Assembly (NCBI GenBank): GCA_022447225.1
Contig: JAKVAZ010000001.1
Location: 277,822-341,821 of the forward strand
DNA from: Fuerstiella sp.
GTDB lineage: Bacteria; Planctomycetota; Planctomycetia; Planctomycetales; Planctomycetaceae
Length of the DNA stretch: 64,000 nucleotides
Reading direction: 5' to 3'
Part shown: positions 8,855-17,293 of the stretch, one piece after another
How the letters are laid out: every line of letters starts with the position of its first letter
How positions within the stretch are numbered: position 1 is the first letter of the stretch
Translations under genes and position numbers: made by a program
The notes under the pieces: model-generated
What the model was told of the DNA's origin: nothing
Databases searched by the model: none
The model's input: only the letters and a program-made list of their open reading frames with translations

Positions 8855-9820
8855 ATGAATGACGAGATTCAACAGTTTCGAAAACGAGTTCTGCAGTTTG
8901 TGTTAGTGCCATTCCTGCCGTTTTTGCTTTGGCTGCCGTTTGGTTTGTATTTTGGACCTGGACTGCTGGAACGTGCAAAAGGCCCCAGTGCACAGACACA
9001 AACAGATCATTCGTTCAGCAACGCGGCGTCGCGCGAATACGATTTGTTATTTCTTGGAAACTCCAGGATCTATCGTGGCGTCAATCCTGATCGTTTCTCT
9101 ATTCCAACTTACAACTTCGCCTGTGACAACGACACCTACAATCAGATGTACCACAAGCTGAAGTGGCTTCGTGACCGGAACAAAAAATTTCAGTATCTGG
9201 CGATTGGAGTGGATTACTTTCAGTTTGAGTTTATTTCTTACTATCGAAACCACCTCTACGGATCCTATCTGGGTGAAGCTTATCTGGCCGATTACGAGCC
9301 ACGTCCCTTTGCCGAGACCAAGTTGCGATTTAAAAAATATATTCGATCGTTGAATCCCAAGTATCTGTTCATGCCGGATAATGGTCGAACGTTTCTCCGT
9401 GACAACGGACAGTACATCAAACCCGGAGTTGCCAGTCCGTCTGACAGAACAGACCGCACGACGGTGCGACTGCCGATTCAGGTCGAGTATTTCGAACGGA
9501 TGCTGGCCGACTGTCGCGAACACGGGACTCCGGTGTTTTTGTGCATGCTCCCCATACGTGTGGAAGAAATGAACGCGTACAGGGATGGTGACATCGAAGA
9601 GTTCATGGAGTTCATTCACGAATACACCAGTGATGAAGTTATCCTCGTCGACTATTCATTTGACGACCAGTACGTGATGGCGGATTACACTGATATTACC
9701 CACCTGAATGAAGCAGCTGCAGACCGACTGTCAACTCAGTTGAATGACTCAATGACGGTCCTCTTAAACCAGCTTGAGTCCCGGTCACGAATCGCAGCTG
9801 AATCTCCTGTCGTCAGATAG
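8855..9820 (+). CDS. Membrane-anchored SGNH-like protein of a polysaccharide acylation system
   Basis: About 321 residues. One N-terminal membrane anchor (residues about 12-35, VLQFVLVPFLPFLLWLPFG) is followed by an SGNH-like domain. Block I reads LLFLGNSRIYRGVNP, with Asn-Ser where classical members have Asp-Ser, and the C-terminal block is TDITHLNEAAADRL with an Asp-x-x-His. This resembles DUF1574-type and AlgX/AlgJ-type proteins that act after an MBOAT protein to place acetyl groups on exported polysaccharide. Start choice: ATG 8855 has AAGGTG eight bases upstream; a GTG at 8828 would add nine residues. The MBOAT partner could be the one at 3197. Confidence 0.72.
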   Translation: MNDEIQQFRKRVLQFVLVPFLPFLLWLPFGLYFGPGLLERAKGPSAQTQTDHSFSNAASREYDLLFLGNSRIYRGVNPDRFSIPTYNFACDNDTYNQMYHKLKWLRDRNKKFQYLAIGVDYFQFEFISYYRNHLYGSYLGEAYLADYEPRPFAETKLRFKKYIRSLNPKYLFMPDNGRTFLRDNGQYIKPGVASPSDRTDRTTVRLPIQVEYFERMLADCREHGTPVFLCMLPIRVEEMNAYRDGDIEEFMEFIHEYTSDEVILVDYSFDDQYVMADYTDITHLNEAAADRLSTQLNDSMTVLLNQLESRSRIAAESPVVR

Positions 9821-9853
9821 CAAACTCTACTCCTGAATCCCGAATCGGGATCT

Positions 9854-11365
9854 ATGCGTTTCCGTGTTCCACGGAGTGAAACCTTGAGAGACCCACTCAC
9901 GACTCTGCAGCAAAGTTCGGCGAACAGGCCGCCACAACAGCAGGTCATTGTCCATGCGGCCTACCCACTGTGGCGTAAGCACCTGCTCCTCACCGTCGCA
10001 CGCGCAAAGCAGCTTCAGGATGACGGAGACAACGTTGTAGTGACTTACTGCAACAGTCGTTCGGGTACCTGTGCTGTTAACTATGCCGGCAGTCCGCTTG
10101 CGTGTTTGGTGTGCAAAACGCGGGCACGGAAGACGGCAGAAGCAGCGGGACTGCAGACAGTTCCTCTGGACACCCCGGTCACTCGCGAAGACGCAAAACA
10201 TCCACTGACTCTTCAGGATCGTCGAGAACTTGCTGAAGGAGTTCAAAGTGGGGTCACGACGACATTTCGTACCATGAATGGTGAGGTTTCGCGAAGATCT
10301 TTGATCGGATCGATTCGAAGACGTTACTACAAAACCGCACAGGGGCTGTTGCGATCCATGGATGCCCTGGTGCGAGATGTGACTCCGGACCGGATTGAAG
10401 TGTTCAACGGACGTCATGCCTGTTCGCGATTTTGTCTGATTGCTGCTCGACGGTTTGGCATTGCTTTCAATACCCTGGAAGTAACGACAGCGCAAAAACC
10501 AATTATTTTTCAGGGCCACACTGCGCATGACCGCAAGGCAATTCAGCAACGCGTCCGTCGACAGCCGGCCGATTATCGTGTCGCAGAAAAATTTTACGGG
10601 GGGCGACGGCGTCCACAAATTAACAAATATGCCAGAAAACACGCCGTGGAATTTAGGCCACCCGACGCTGCCGACTTCCAAAAGAAGATTGGAATATTCC
10701 TGAGCAGTCAGGATGAATTTGAATCACTTGGCAAAGAATGGGTTTCTCCGTTTCTTGATTACGCACCCATCGTGGAACGTGCGTGCCGTGAGAATCCTGA
10801 TTATCTGTTTTGCATTCGATTCCATCCGAATCAGGCGGACATTGCTGCAGACGTTGTCGAACCATTTCGCAACGTTGCCGAGTTGCCAAATGTCCGAATC
10901 TATGAACCAACAGATACAGCAAACACATACACGTTGATGCAGTGGAGCGATCAGGTTGTCACGTTTGGATCTTCAGTCACCATCGAAGCCTGCTGGATGA
11001 ACAAGCCTGCAATTATGCTTGGACCATCACTTTACGATGATCTTGAAATCTCCCACAACCCGGCAAGTGTTGATGAATTTCTGGAGTTGCTTCGGAAGGA
11101 CCTGCCTGTTGGAAGCCGGGAAAATGCGGCACGATTCGCTTATTTCGAGCAGTATGACCAGGACGAACTGCGCTACATCCGATACACCGGAAAGACCATG
11201 GTGGCGCAGGGAATTAAGATTCGTTATCCGCTGCTGAGTCAAATCATGCGAACGAGTGATGATGTCCTGTGTCGTGCCGTTAAACTCTGGACGCGGGTGT
11301 TGCTCCGACTGGGACATTCGGCCGCAGAAGGAAAAACACAGGGAGTGAACTGCGATGCCGCTTAG
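9854..11365 (+). CDS. Capsule-synthesis-like glycosyltransferase
   Basis: A 503-residue protein of the GT-B type seen in capsule and surface-carbohydrate synthesis. The C-terminal half carries signature segments: GIFLSSQDEFESLGKEW, FCIRFHPNQADIA, then the sugar-nucleotide-site-like TFGSSVTIEACWMNKPAIML near residue 375. The N-terminal half has a Rossmann-like start (VIVHAAYPLWRKHLLLTVAR) and several Cys residues. It follows the SGNH-like gene by 33 bases, so is likely co-transcribed. The ATG at 9854 has only a weak ribosome binding site (CGGGA three bases away), so the true start may be slightly different. Donor and acceptor are unknown. Confidence 0.7.
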   Translation: MRFRVPRSETLRDPLTTLQQSSANRPPQQQVIVHAAYPLWRKHLLLTVARAKQLQDDGDNVVVTYCNSRSGTCAVNYAGSPLACLVCKTRARKTAEAAGLQTVPLDTPVTREDAKHPLTLQDRRELAEGVQSGVTTTFRTMNGEVSRRSLIGSIRRRYYKTAQGLLRSMDALVRDVTPDRIEVFNGRHACSRFCLIAARRFGIAFNTLEVTTAQKPIIFQGHTAHDRKAIQQRVRRQPADYRVAEKFYGGRRRPQINKYARKHAVEFRPPDAADFQKKIGIFLSSQDEFESLGKEWVSPFLDYAPIVERACRENPDYLFCIRFHPNQADIAADVVEPFRNVAELPNVRIYEPTDTANTYTLMQWSDQVVTFGSSVTIEACWMNKPAIMLGPSLYDDLEISHNPASVDEFLELLRKDLPVGSRENAARFAYFEQYDQDELRYIRYTGKTMVAQGIKIRYPLLSQIMRTSDDVLCRAVKLWTRVLLRLGHSAAEGKTQGVNCDAA

Positions 11366-11401
11366 TGGCAGGCCGCGCGCAGGCGGCAGCAGTAATCCTC
11401 G

Positions 11402-11980
11402 TTATAGAATCTGCTCGATCAGCGTATACAGTCGACCTTGGTCTTTTAGTTTTCGAGCCACTTTGTGACCGGCCTTTGGGATCACGGTCTTGCGAATGTT
11501 TTTTTGATTTGGAATCAAATCGAGATGTGCAACTTCCTGGCGACCGTCACCACTGATGAAGTGATATTCAGTCGTGTCATTGAACTGTAGCTGGCGATAT
11601 TTCCATTCGCTGATGGCATTGGCAAATTTTCGATAACGGTTGTCGAACGGTACGACATCCGGATGAATTGAATATTGAACCGCGAATGCGATTACTTTCT
11701 CAACGGGATAATCCGCTGCAAACATCGCGGCATGAAATGCTCCCATACTGTTGCCGATGGTGATGACCGGTCGATCATTCAGATAACTTCGGATTTGGGG
11801 AATATCCAGACTGTTGTACCAGGACCGATTCGTATCTTTGACAAACAGGACATTGAATTCCTGTTCAGTCAGCCGAAAAAACTCTGTCTTCTGAATTGCT
11901 CCCATTCCATCGCCGATCCCAGCGAACGACACGATCGTTTGCGGCTTTTGTTTGTCGTGGAATTCGATTTCCGTTGCCAC
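11402..11980 (-). CDS. Small alpha/beta-hydrolase-like protein
   Basis: A 192-residue protein with an alpha/beta-hydrolase outline. The nucleophile elbow is ITIGNSMGAFHAAMFA near residues 73-88 (G-N-S-M-G with the likely catalytic Ser), and a late KAGHKVARKL supplies a plausible catalytic His. The frame opens with a GTG codon that has GGGA just upstream; no in-frame ATG is better. It is shorter than most hydrolases (250-300 residues), so the lid is missing or reduced. It lies downstream of the SGNH and MBOAT genes on the same strand, about 150 bases apart, and converges with the glycosyltransferase at 9854. A deacylase or thioesterase role in the acetylation system is an inference. Confidence 0.6.
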   Translation of the reverse strand: MATEIEFHDKQKPQTIVSFAGIGDGMGAIQKTEFFRLTEQEFNVLFVKDTNRSWYNSLDIPQIRSYLNDRPVITIGNSMGAFHAAMFAADYPVEKVIAFAVQYSIHPDVVPFDNRYRKFANAISEWKYRQLQFNDTTEYHFISGDGRQEVAHLDLIPNQKNIRKTVIPKAGHKVARKLKDQGRLYTLIEQIL

Positions 11981-12131
11981 GAGATTCCCGTAAGCATATT
12001 GACATTGTTATGACCACGTGTCCGGCAGTTATTCGACTCCGGCGAGTGTCGTTCCGACGAAGATTAACGCGAGGAGGGGCGGACGGCCAGATCGTATGCA
12101 TCGGCAGGCCCCGTTCGCTGCCATCACTGAA

Positions 12132-13286
12132 TTAGAGACGCCGGTTTGGCGTTTTCACGGCAATCCGTGTTTCCGAGACCATGGACGCCAGTTCACTCGC
12201 GGCTACCAAACTGCCTCGGGCGTTGAAATGTGTCACGCCACCGATAAACAACTGTTCAGATTCCACCTGATGCGATCCGGACGGTGTCTTTTCAATGAAG
12301 GCCGGAGTGAGGGACCGAAAAGGAATACTCAAACGGCTGCAGATTTTTTCGAGACGGCAATCAGGGTGAGCCGGGTCGAGTTCCAGGTGTTCCGTATTTT
12401 CCGACACGAGGGTCCTAAAAAAATCAGGATAAACCTGATAGGCCGATGGCAGGCCCGCCAACATCAGATCGGCTCCCTGCTCGTGGCATTCGTCGCGAAA
12501 TGCTTTTAGGATTTCAGCCGTCAGTTTCCAGGCGCGTTGGTACGTCTCCGGCTCCTGTCGGGCATAAACCAGATGACGTCCTCGTTCCACGCCCGACTGA
12601 GAATGAAACAACTGCTTGATGGTATTGGACTTCATTTTTTGCCAGGTATAGAAACGGCTCACGCGATTCAGGAAGTTTGACACTCGTACTCGCCCGCGGG
12701 ATTGGGGAATCTGTACAAGCCGGCCGTCATCACTCAGTTCATACTGGATGATGGGATTGGTACTGAGCTCCTTGCTGTTGTCCCGTACATCAGTTGCGTT
12801 ACCAAATGCGACAATGACAATATCGGGTTTCAGATCTCTGACCAGGTGTCGATACAAAGCCAGCTCCTGGCCGGTTCCTGAACCGTGCATTCCGAAGTTC
12901 AGCACTTCCCATTTCTGAAAGTCACCAGCTTTTTCGTTCAACAATTTCTGTAACCGGAAGCAGAACGTTTGTTCTTCGGGCAGCGCCATCGATGCGGTGT
13001 ATGAGTCGCCGAGAACAGCCACTCGGCGAACATTCGGCATTTTATTAACGGTCAGATGCTGACCGCGAAATCCCACCTGGTTTGTCTGCAGCAGAACGGG
13101 AGCATCTGCCTCGTAATTGTAGATGTATTCATTGAGATTGGGTTCAAACCGGCGGCCAATCAGCGGGTCTCGCTGTGATACGTCATGTGCGATACGTGCT
13201 AATAAACGTGTTGCTACTTCACAGGTCAGCAGCATCAGGGCAACGGTGACCATCGTTACGGCGGTTTTGGATACCCATTTTGGCAC
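12132..13286 (-). CDS. SGNH/GDSL family protein, partner of an MBOAT acyltransferase
   Basis: A 384-residue protein with an N-terminal signal anchor (residues about 8-24) and a periplasmic SGNH domain. Block I is VAVLGDSYTASMALPEEQTF near residue 90, block III is IVAFGNATDVRDNS near residue 157, and block V is GGVTHFNARGSLVAAS near residue 350. The catalytic Ser, Asn and His are present; block V reads Gly-Val-Thr-His rather than Asp-x-x-His. It starts 17 bases after the MBOAT gene stop on the same strand, so the two form an AlgI/AlgX-like pair for O-acetylating an exported polysaccharide. Confidence 0.82.
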   Translation of the reverse strand: MPKWVSKTAVTMVTVALMLLTCEVATRLLARIAHDVSQRDPLIGRRFEPNLNEYIYNYEADAPVLLQTNQVGFRGQHLTVNKMPNVRRVAVLGDSYTASMALPEEQTFCFRLQKLLNEKAGDFQKWEVLNFGMHGSGTGQELALYRHLVRDLKPDIVIVAFGNATDVRDNSKELSTNPIIQYELSDDGRLVQIPQSRGRVRVSNFLNRVSRFYTWQKMKSNTIKQLFHSQSGVERGRHLVYARQEPETYQRAWKLTAEILKAFRDECHEQGADLMLAGLPSAYQVYPDFFRTLVSENTEHLELDPAHPDCRLEKICSRLSIPFRSLTPAFIEKTPSGSHQVESEQLFIGGVTHFNARGSLVAASELASMVSETRIAVKTPNRRL

Positions 13287-13303
13287 TGGACCCGGTCCCC
13301 GTA

Positions 13304-14761
13304 TTAGAACTGGAAGTAGATGAACGGACTTTGAGGCGTCTTGTCAGCATGCTCCACGATCAGCCATAAGACGAGCGTGTAGGCGGGCCAGCGAAGAGGT
13401 GTCGGCCAGTGTCCGATTTCCAGAGGAAAGGGATGATGACGATGGGCCCATTCGACGAGTACGAACACCAGCAACATATTGAGTGTGTAGAACAGCGGGC
13501 CTCTGGATGAGTATTCAATCCATAACGGATTCCAGTGAGTCAATGTTGTGATGCTGAACACCATCTTTTTCCAGATCATCAGAGCGTCACTGATGGTTTC
13601 TGCTCGAAACAACACCCAGCTCAGACAGACAACACAGAATGTCAGCAGCATCCGTACCAGACCTGACAATGAGGGCAACAGGTGTTCCTGAAGTCGTTTT
13701 CCGTGGAGAGTTCCGATGTTTGCCGAGTTTTCGGTAATGAGCGCGGTGCCGTGCAGGGCTCCCCAGCCCAGAAATCTCCAGGCTGCTCCGTGCCATAAGC
13801 CACTGATCAGGAACGTCAGGAGTAGATTGCGGTTTCGTATCAGACCGGATCCCTGGTTCCCTCCCAGTGGAATGTAAACGTAATCGCGGAACCACGTGGA
13901 AAGTGAAATGTGCCATCGTTGCCAGAATTCCCGCATACTTCGTGAGAAATAGGGATATGCAAAGTTCTGCATTAAATGAATTCCGAACAGTCGTGCGGTA
14001 CCGATAGCGATGTCTGAATAGGCACTAAAGTCACAATAAATTTGAAACGCGAAAAGCAAAGTTGCCAGTACAAGTTCCGGCCCGGTTGCATCAGCCGGAC
14101 TGACGTAGGCAGCCGTAACGAAGACAGCAACAGAATCTGCGATGACGATTTTTTTGAAAAAACCGCACAGAATCTGCCGAACTCCGCCGGCTGATTCTTC
14201 CCTGGACACACTGCGAGCCTTCCGGAGCTGCGGCAGCAGGTGACTGGCGCGTTCGATTGGTCCGGCAACAAGCTGAGGAAAAAATGAGACGAATGCCAGA
14301 TAGTCAATCAGGTTGTCAGCCGGCTTCAGCCGGCGTCGATAGATATCCAGCGTGTAGCTCATTGTCTGAAAAGTATAAAAACTGATCCCAACCGGCAGGA
14401 TGATTTCAATCGTTCCGCCGGACATGTTCATGCCGAACAGTTGTCCGAGTTCCCGAAAGCTCTCGGTGAAAAAATTCAGGTACTTGAAGACTCCCAGAAG
14501 GCCAAGGTTGCATGCGATACTGAACGCCAGCAGACACTTTCTGGAGCGCAAATTTTTCTGTCGGTGAAGCATTGCCCCGGTGGTGTAGTCAACCAGGCTA
14601 GAAACAAGCATCAGCAGACAGAATCGATAGTCCCACCAGCCGTAAAATACGTAGCTGGCTACAAGCAGCAGAACGTTCTGAAGCCCGTACGTCGGCATCA
14701 GCCGATACGCAAGCAGAACGAGCGGCAGGAATGCAAGATAGGTGAAGCTTGTGAAGTGCAT
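13304..14761 (-). CDS. MBOAT family O-acyltransferase, second copy
   Basis: A 485-residue polytopic membrane protein. It shares with the copy at 3197-4636 the blocks VFYGWWDYRF, ILPVGISFYTFQTMSYTLDI, FFPQLVAGPIERA, WHISLSTWFRDYVYIPLGGN and SGLWHGAAWRFLGWGALHG, including the invariant membrane His. It also ends in FIYFQF. It should bring acyl groups across the membrane for the SGNH protein encoded immediately downstream. The presence of two MBOAT systems within 12 kb suggests two acylation sites or two glycans. Confidence 0.93.
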   Translation of the reverse strand: MHFTSFTYLAFLPLVLLAYRLMPTYGLQNVLLLVASYVFYGWWDYRFCLLMLVSSLVDYTTGAMLHRQKNLRSRKCLLAFSIACNLGLLGVFKYLNFFTESFRELGQLFGMNMSGGTIEIILPVGISFYTFQTMSYTLDIYRRRLKPADNLIDYLAFVSFFPQLVAGPIERASHLLPQLRKARSVSREESAGGVRQILCGFFKKIVIADSVAVFVTAAYVSPADATGPELVLATLLFAFQIYCDFSAYSDIAIGTARLFGIHLMQNFAYPYFSRSMREFWQRWHISLSTWFRDYVYIPLGGNQGSGLIRNRNLLLTFLISGLWHGAAWRFLGWGALHGTALITENSANIGTLHGKRLQEHLLPSLSGLVRMLLTFCVVCLSWVLFRAETISDALMIWKKMVFSITTLTHWNPLWIEYSSRGPLFYTLNMLLVFVLVEWAHRHHPFPLEIGHWPTPLRWPAYTLVLWLIVEHADKTPQSPFIYFQF

Positions 14762-15301
14762 CCTGGAAGTTCGGACATCCCCCCCGAACCCCGAATATAT
14801 GAGACGACAAACGCCTTCGTTCTAGATCGGCTGGAATCAGCACACGGTTGATTTTGCTGTGATTTTTCGGGGGATTTGCATGCTTCGCTTGGCTTGCAGC
14901 TCTCAGCAGGCCGGTCAGGGTAATTTGGGAAAGTACGTGACGGCAGAATCTGCCAGTACGCTGTTTGCGAACAAATACAACAGGCAAGCATTGCTGTCAC
15001 TGCTGACCATTGAAGTTCTGTCAAATGCATTCATTGAATCAGACGGTACGACATGTCTGAGTCTGCGGGAAGCAGTGTGATGACGAGTTCCAGATATGGC
15101 CTGTTGCTGCCGGCCATATGACTGCATTAATTTAAAATTGCCACCGGTACACCTTGTACTCGTGTTTTCAGCAGACGGGCACCCATTGGGGTGATATTGA
15201 CACCTGACCGTGTACTGCGGTACGGTTGCTGCAGCACACGGAACACGGTTTCGGCGGTAACGTGATCACGGCAGATGACAAACTTATGAAGGAGTCCACG
15301 G
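14762..15301. other. Divergent intergenic region
   Basis: About 540 bases between the minus-strand MBOAT gene and the plus-strand DUF4254 gene. It must contain promoters in both directions. An 8-bp inverted repeat (ATATGGCC at 15094-15101 and GGCCATAT at 15112-15119, ten-base loop) lies about 180 bases before the DUF4254 start. It has no T-run, so it is more likely an operator or leader structure than a terminator. Short open frames here show no family signature. Confidence 0.4.
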
Positions 15302-15877
15302 ATGGATGTCACGGCGATTCTGGAACTCCACAGTGAACTGACAGAATGCTGGCATGCTTCAGAACCGGTGACCAGCGGTGATGGGTTTCTGAACATCGTA
15401 AGTCGGAACCATCTGGAAAATTTCAATTTGTGGCACGAAGAAGACATTGCTCGCTGCGATCATCTGGGTGATGAGCGTATTCGGCTGGCGAAACGTGCGA
15501 TTGATGCTCACAACCAGCGCAGAAATGACCTCATTGAGGAGATGGATCGTCGAATCGTGGTCATGCTGAAGCCTCCCGAATCCGGTTGTCCGTTTAATTC
15601 GGAAACACCCGGAATGATGATCGACCGTCTGTCGATTTTGGCGCTTAAAAGATACCACATGCAGGAAGAGGTCGACCGTTCGGATGCAGCCGAAGAGCAT
15701 CGCGAAAAATGCCGGACCAGACTGGACGTCATTCTGCGTCAAATTACGGATCTGAGTACGGCTCTGACGGACCTGCTGTGCGAAATTCAGGATGGCAAAC
15801 GCAGTTTTCGAGTCTATTTCCAATTCAAAATGTACAACGACACGGAAACGAATCCGGAGCTGCGTCGGGCGGGTTGA
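15302..15877 (+). CDS. DUF4254 family protein
   Basis: A 191-residue helical protein. The opening region (WHEEDIARCDHLGDERIRLA-type segment near residues 40-60), NQRRNDLIEEMD near residue 71, and TPGMMIDRLSILALKRYHM near residue 100 match the DUF4254 family, whose genes often lie next to heptosyltransferase-type glycosyltransferases. Here a family 9 glycosyltransferase starts 40 bases downstream. GAAGGAG stands seven bases before the ATG. The biochemical function of the family is not established; association with LPS or surface glycan synthesis is known only from gene neighbourhoods. Confidence 0.83.
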   Translation: MDVTAILELHSELTECWHASEPVTSGDGFLNIVSRNHLENFNLWHEEDIARCDHLGDERIRLAKRAIDAHNQRRNDLIEEMDRRIVVMLKPPESGCPFNSETPGMMIDRLSILALKRYHMQEEVDRSDAAEEHREKCRTRLDVILRQITDLSTALTDLLCEIQDGKRSFRVYFQFKMYNDTETNPELRRAG

Positions 15878-15916
15878 TCGATTCGCCGGTCCGCTGATGG
15901 AAACGGAGCAGGGCGA

Positions 15917-16891
15917 ATGCAGATTCTCATTATCAAGCCGAGTTCGCTTGGCGACATCATCTGCTCGCTGCCGGTTGCGCAGTCAATCCGGGATCAAATG
16001 CCCGAGGCTGTGATTTCATGGGTTGTTAAGACACAGTTCCGGGAGATTGTGCAGCGCTGTCCTACTGTCAACGGCGAAGTGATCGAATTCGATCGTCGCT
16101 CCGGAATTGGAGGCCTGCATGAATTTTGGAAGACGATTCGTACTCTGCGGGATCGTCGTTTCGATGCGGCGTTCGATTTTCAGGGGCTACTGCGAAGCGG
16201 TCTGATGCTACGGTCAGCCAACTGTCCACTCAAAGTGGGAAGTCCGGATGCACGGGAGCTGAGCCGGCTTGCCTGTGACAAAATTGTTTCGCTGCCGGAT
16301 GGTGGTAGAAATACACATGCGATTGAGCGGTTACTGCAGTTTCTTCCGTCGATCGGACTTGATGCTTCGCTGCGGTCCCCCGTCGTGATTAACGGTGATT
16401 CAGTGGACACCATTGATCATCGCCTGAGTCGTACCGCACCGATCGTCATGATTCCCAACAGTCGAGGACCGCATAAAGAATGGCCCGGGTTTCCCGAACT
16501 CACAACCGCCCTTCTGGAAGCACGGCCCGATGTCACAGTTGCCTGGGACAGTCATCTCGCCTGGGAGGACCCGGTGACGAATAATCCGGATCGCTTCATC
16601 AATCTGACGACACGAACATCGCTGCTCCAAATGGTGGATCTGCTGCAAAGAGCACGTGTCGTGATCGCAAATGACAGTGGACCGCTTCATATTGCTGCAG
16701 CACTTGGCAGGCCCACTCTGGGACTGTTTGGACCAACGTCGCCGGACCGTTTCGGCCCGTATCCCCTGTCTGCGGACAGAAACAATGCGCTGGTTTCATC
16801 CAGTCACCGGATGACGGGTCTCTCGGTAGAAAGAGTTCTCCGCTGCGTTCAGGAGATACTCGACAGAGATTCTTTTGCCTCGGTGGCGTGA
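15917..16891 (+). CDS. Glycosyltransferase family 9 (heptosyltransferase-like)
   Basis: A 324-residue GT-B enzyme of the WaaC/WaaF family. It opens with MQILIIKPSSLGDIICSLPV, the typical acceptor-side Rossmann strand, and carries the donor-site block VIANDSGPLHIAAALGRPTL followed by GLFGPTSPDRFGPY near residues 260-290. Length is usual for the family. It probably adds a heptose or related sugar to a lipid A core-like acceptor at the inner membrane. The upstream DUF4254 gene is 40 bases away, consistent with an operon. AGGG precedes the ATG. Confidence 0.9.
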   Translation: MQILIIKPSSLGDIICSLPVAQSIRDQMPEAVISWVVKTQFREIVQRCPTVNGEVIEFDRRSGIGGLHEFWKTIRTLRDRRFDAAFDFQGLLRSGLMLRSANCPLKVGSPDARELSRLACDKIVSLPDGGRNTHAIERLLQFLPSIGLDASLRSPVVINGDSVDTIDHRLSRTAPIVMIPNSRGPHKEWPGFPELTTALLEARPDVTVAWDSHLAWEDPVTNNPDRFINLTTRTSLLQMVDLLQRARVVIANDSGPLHIAAALGRPTLGLFGPTSPDRFGPYPLSADRNNALVSSSHRMTGLSVERVLRCVQEILDRDSFASVA

Positions 16892-16993
16892 GGTTGCTTT
16901 ATCCGGCAGAGCACGTCGTACCGGTGAATTTGAACGGCATCATCAATGCCGGCGGGTTTCGTCACGGCTTCGAATTGTATGCGGTTTCACTGT

Positions 16994-17232
16994 ATGAGTG
17001 CCCGCGCCGGGTCGGATCTTGAAGTGATCGACGGGTTACACGCCGGTGAGGATGTGTATCTGAAAATCCGGATTCGTCTGCTGCGTGACGGATCAGCGCT
17101 GGATCAGTAGGCACAACTCAGTCAGCCGCAGTATGACATCGAGCACTTGATCGACAGGTACACGCCTGTCCCGAGCTTCGGGAATTCATCCGGCATGTGA
17201 CGATCGCTGATATCCTCAAAATCGCACAGTGA
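16994..17232 (+). pseudogene. Possible decayed coding remnant
   Basis: The 400-base gap after the glycosyltransferase shows broken coding character. One frame reads DLEVIDGLHAGEDVYLKIRI from about 17015 and stops with TAG at 17108-17110. The same frame then continues with SQPQYDIEHLIDRY, and a shift of frame gives ELREFIRHVTIADILKIAQ, ending in TGA at 17230-17232. These protein-like pieces divided by a stop and a frameshift look like the end of a degraded gene. The family is not recognised, and chance cannot be excluded. Confidence 0.25.
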
Positions 17233-17293
17233 GCGCGCCAATGTTTCCGGATGTGGTGTTCATATCGGCCGGTCCGGAGAGCCCCGGTTCCGG

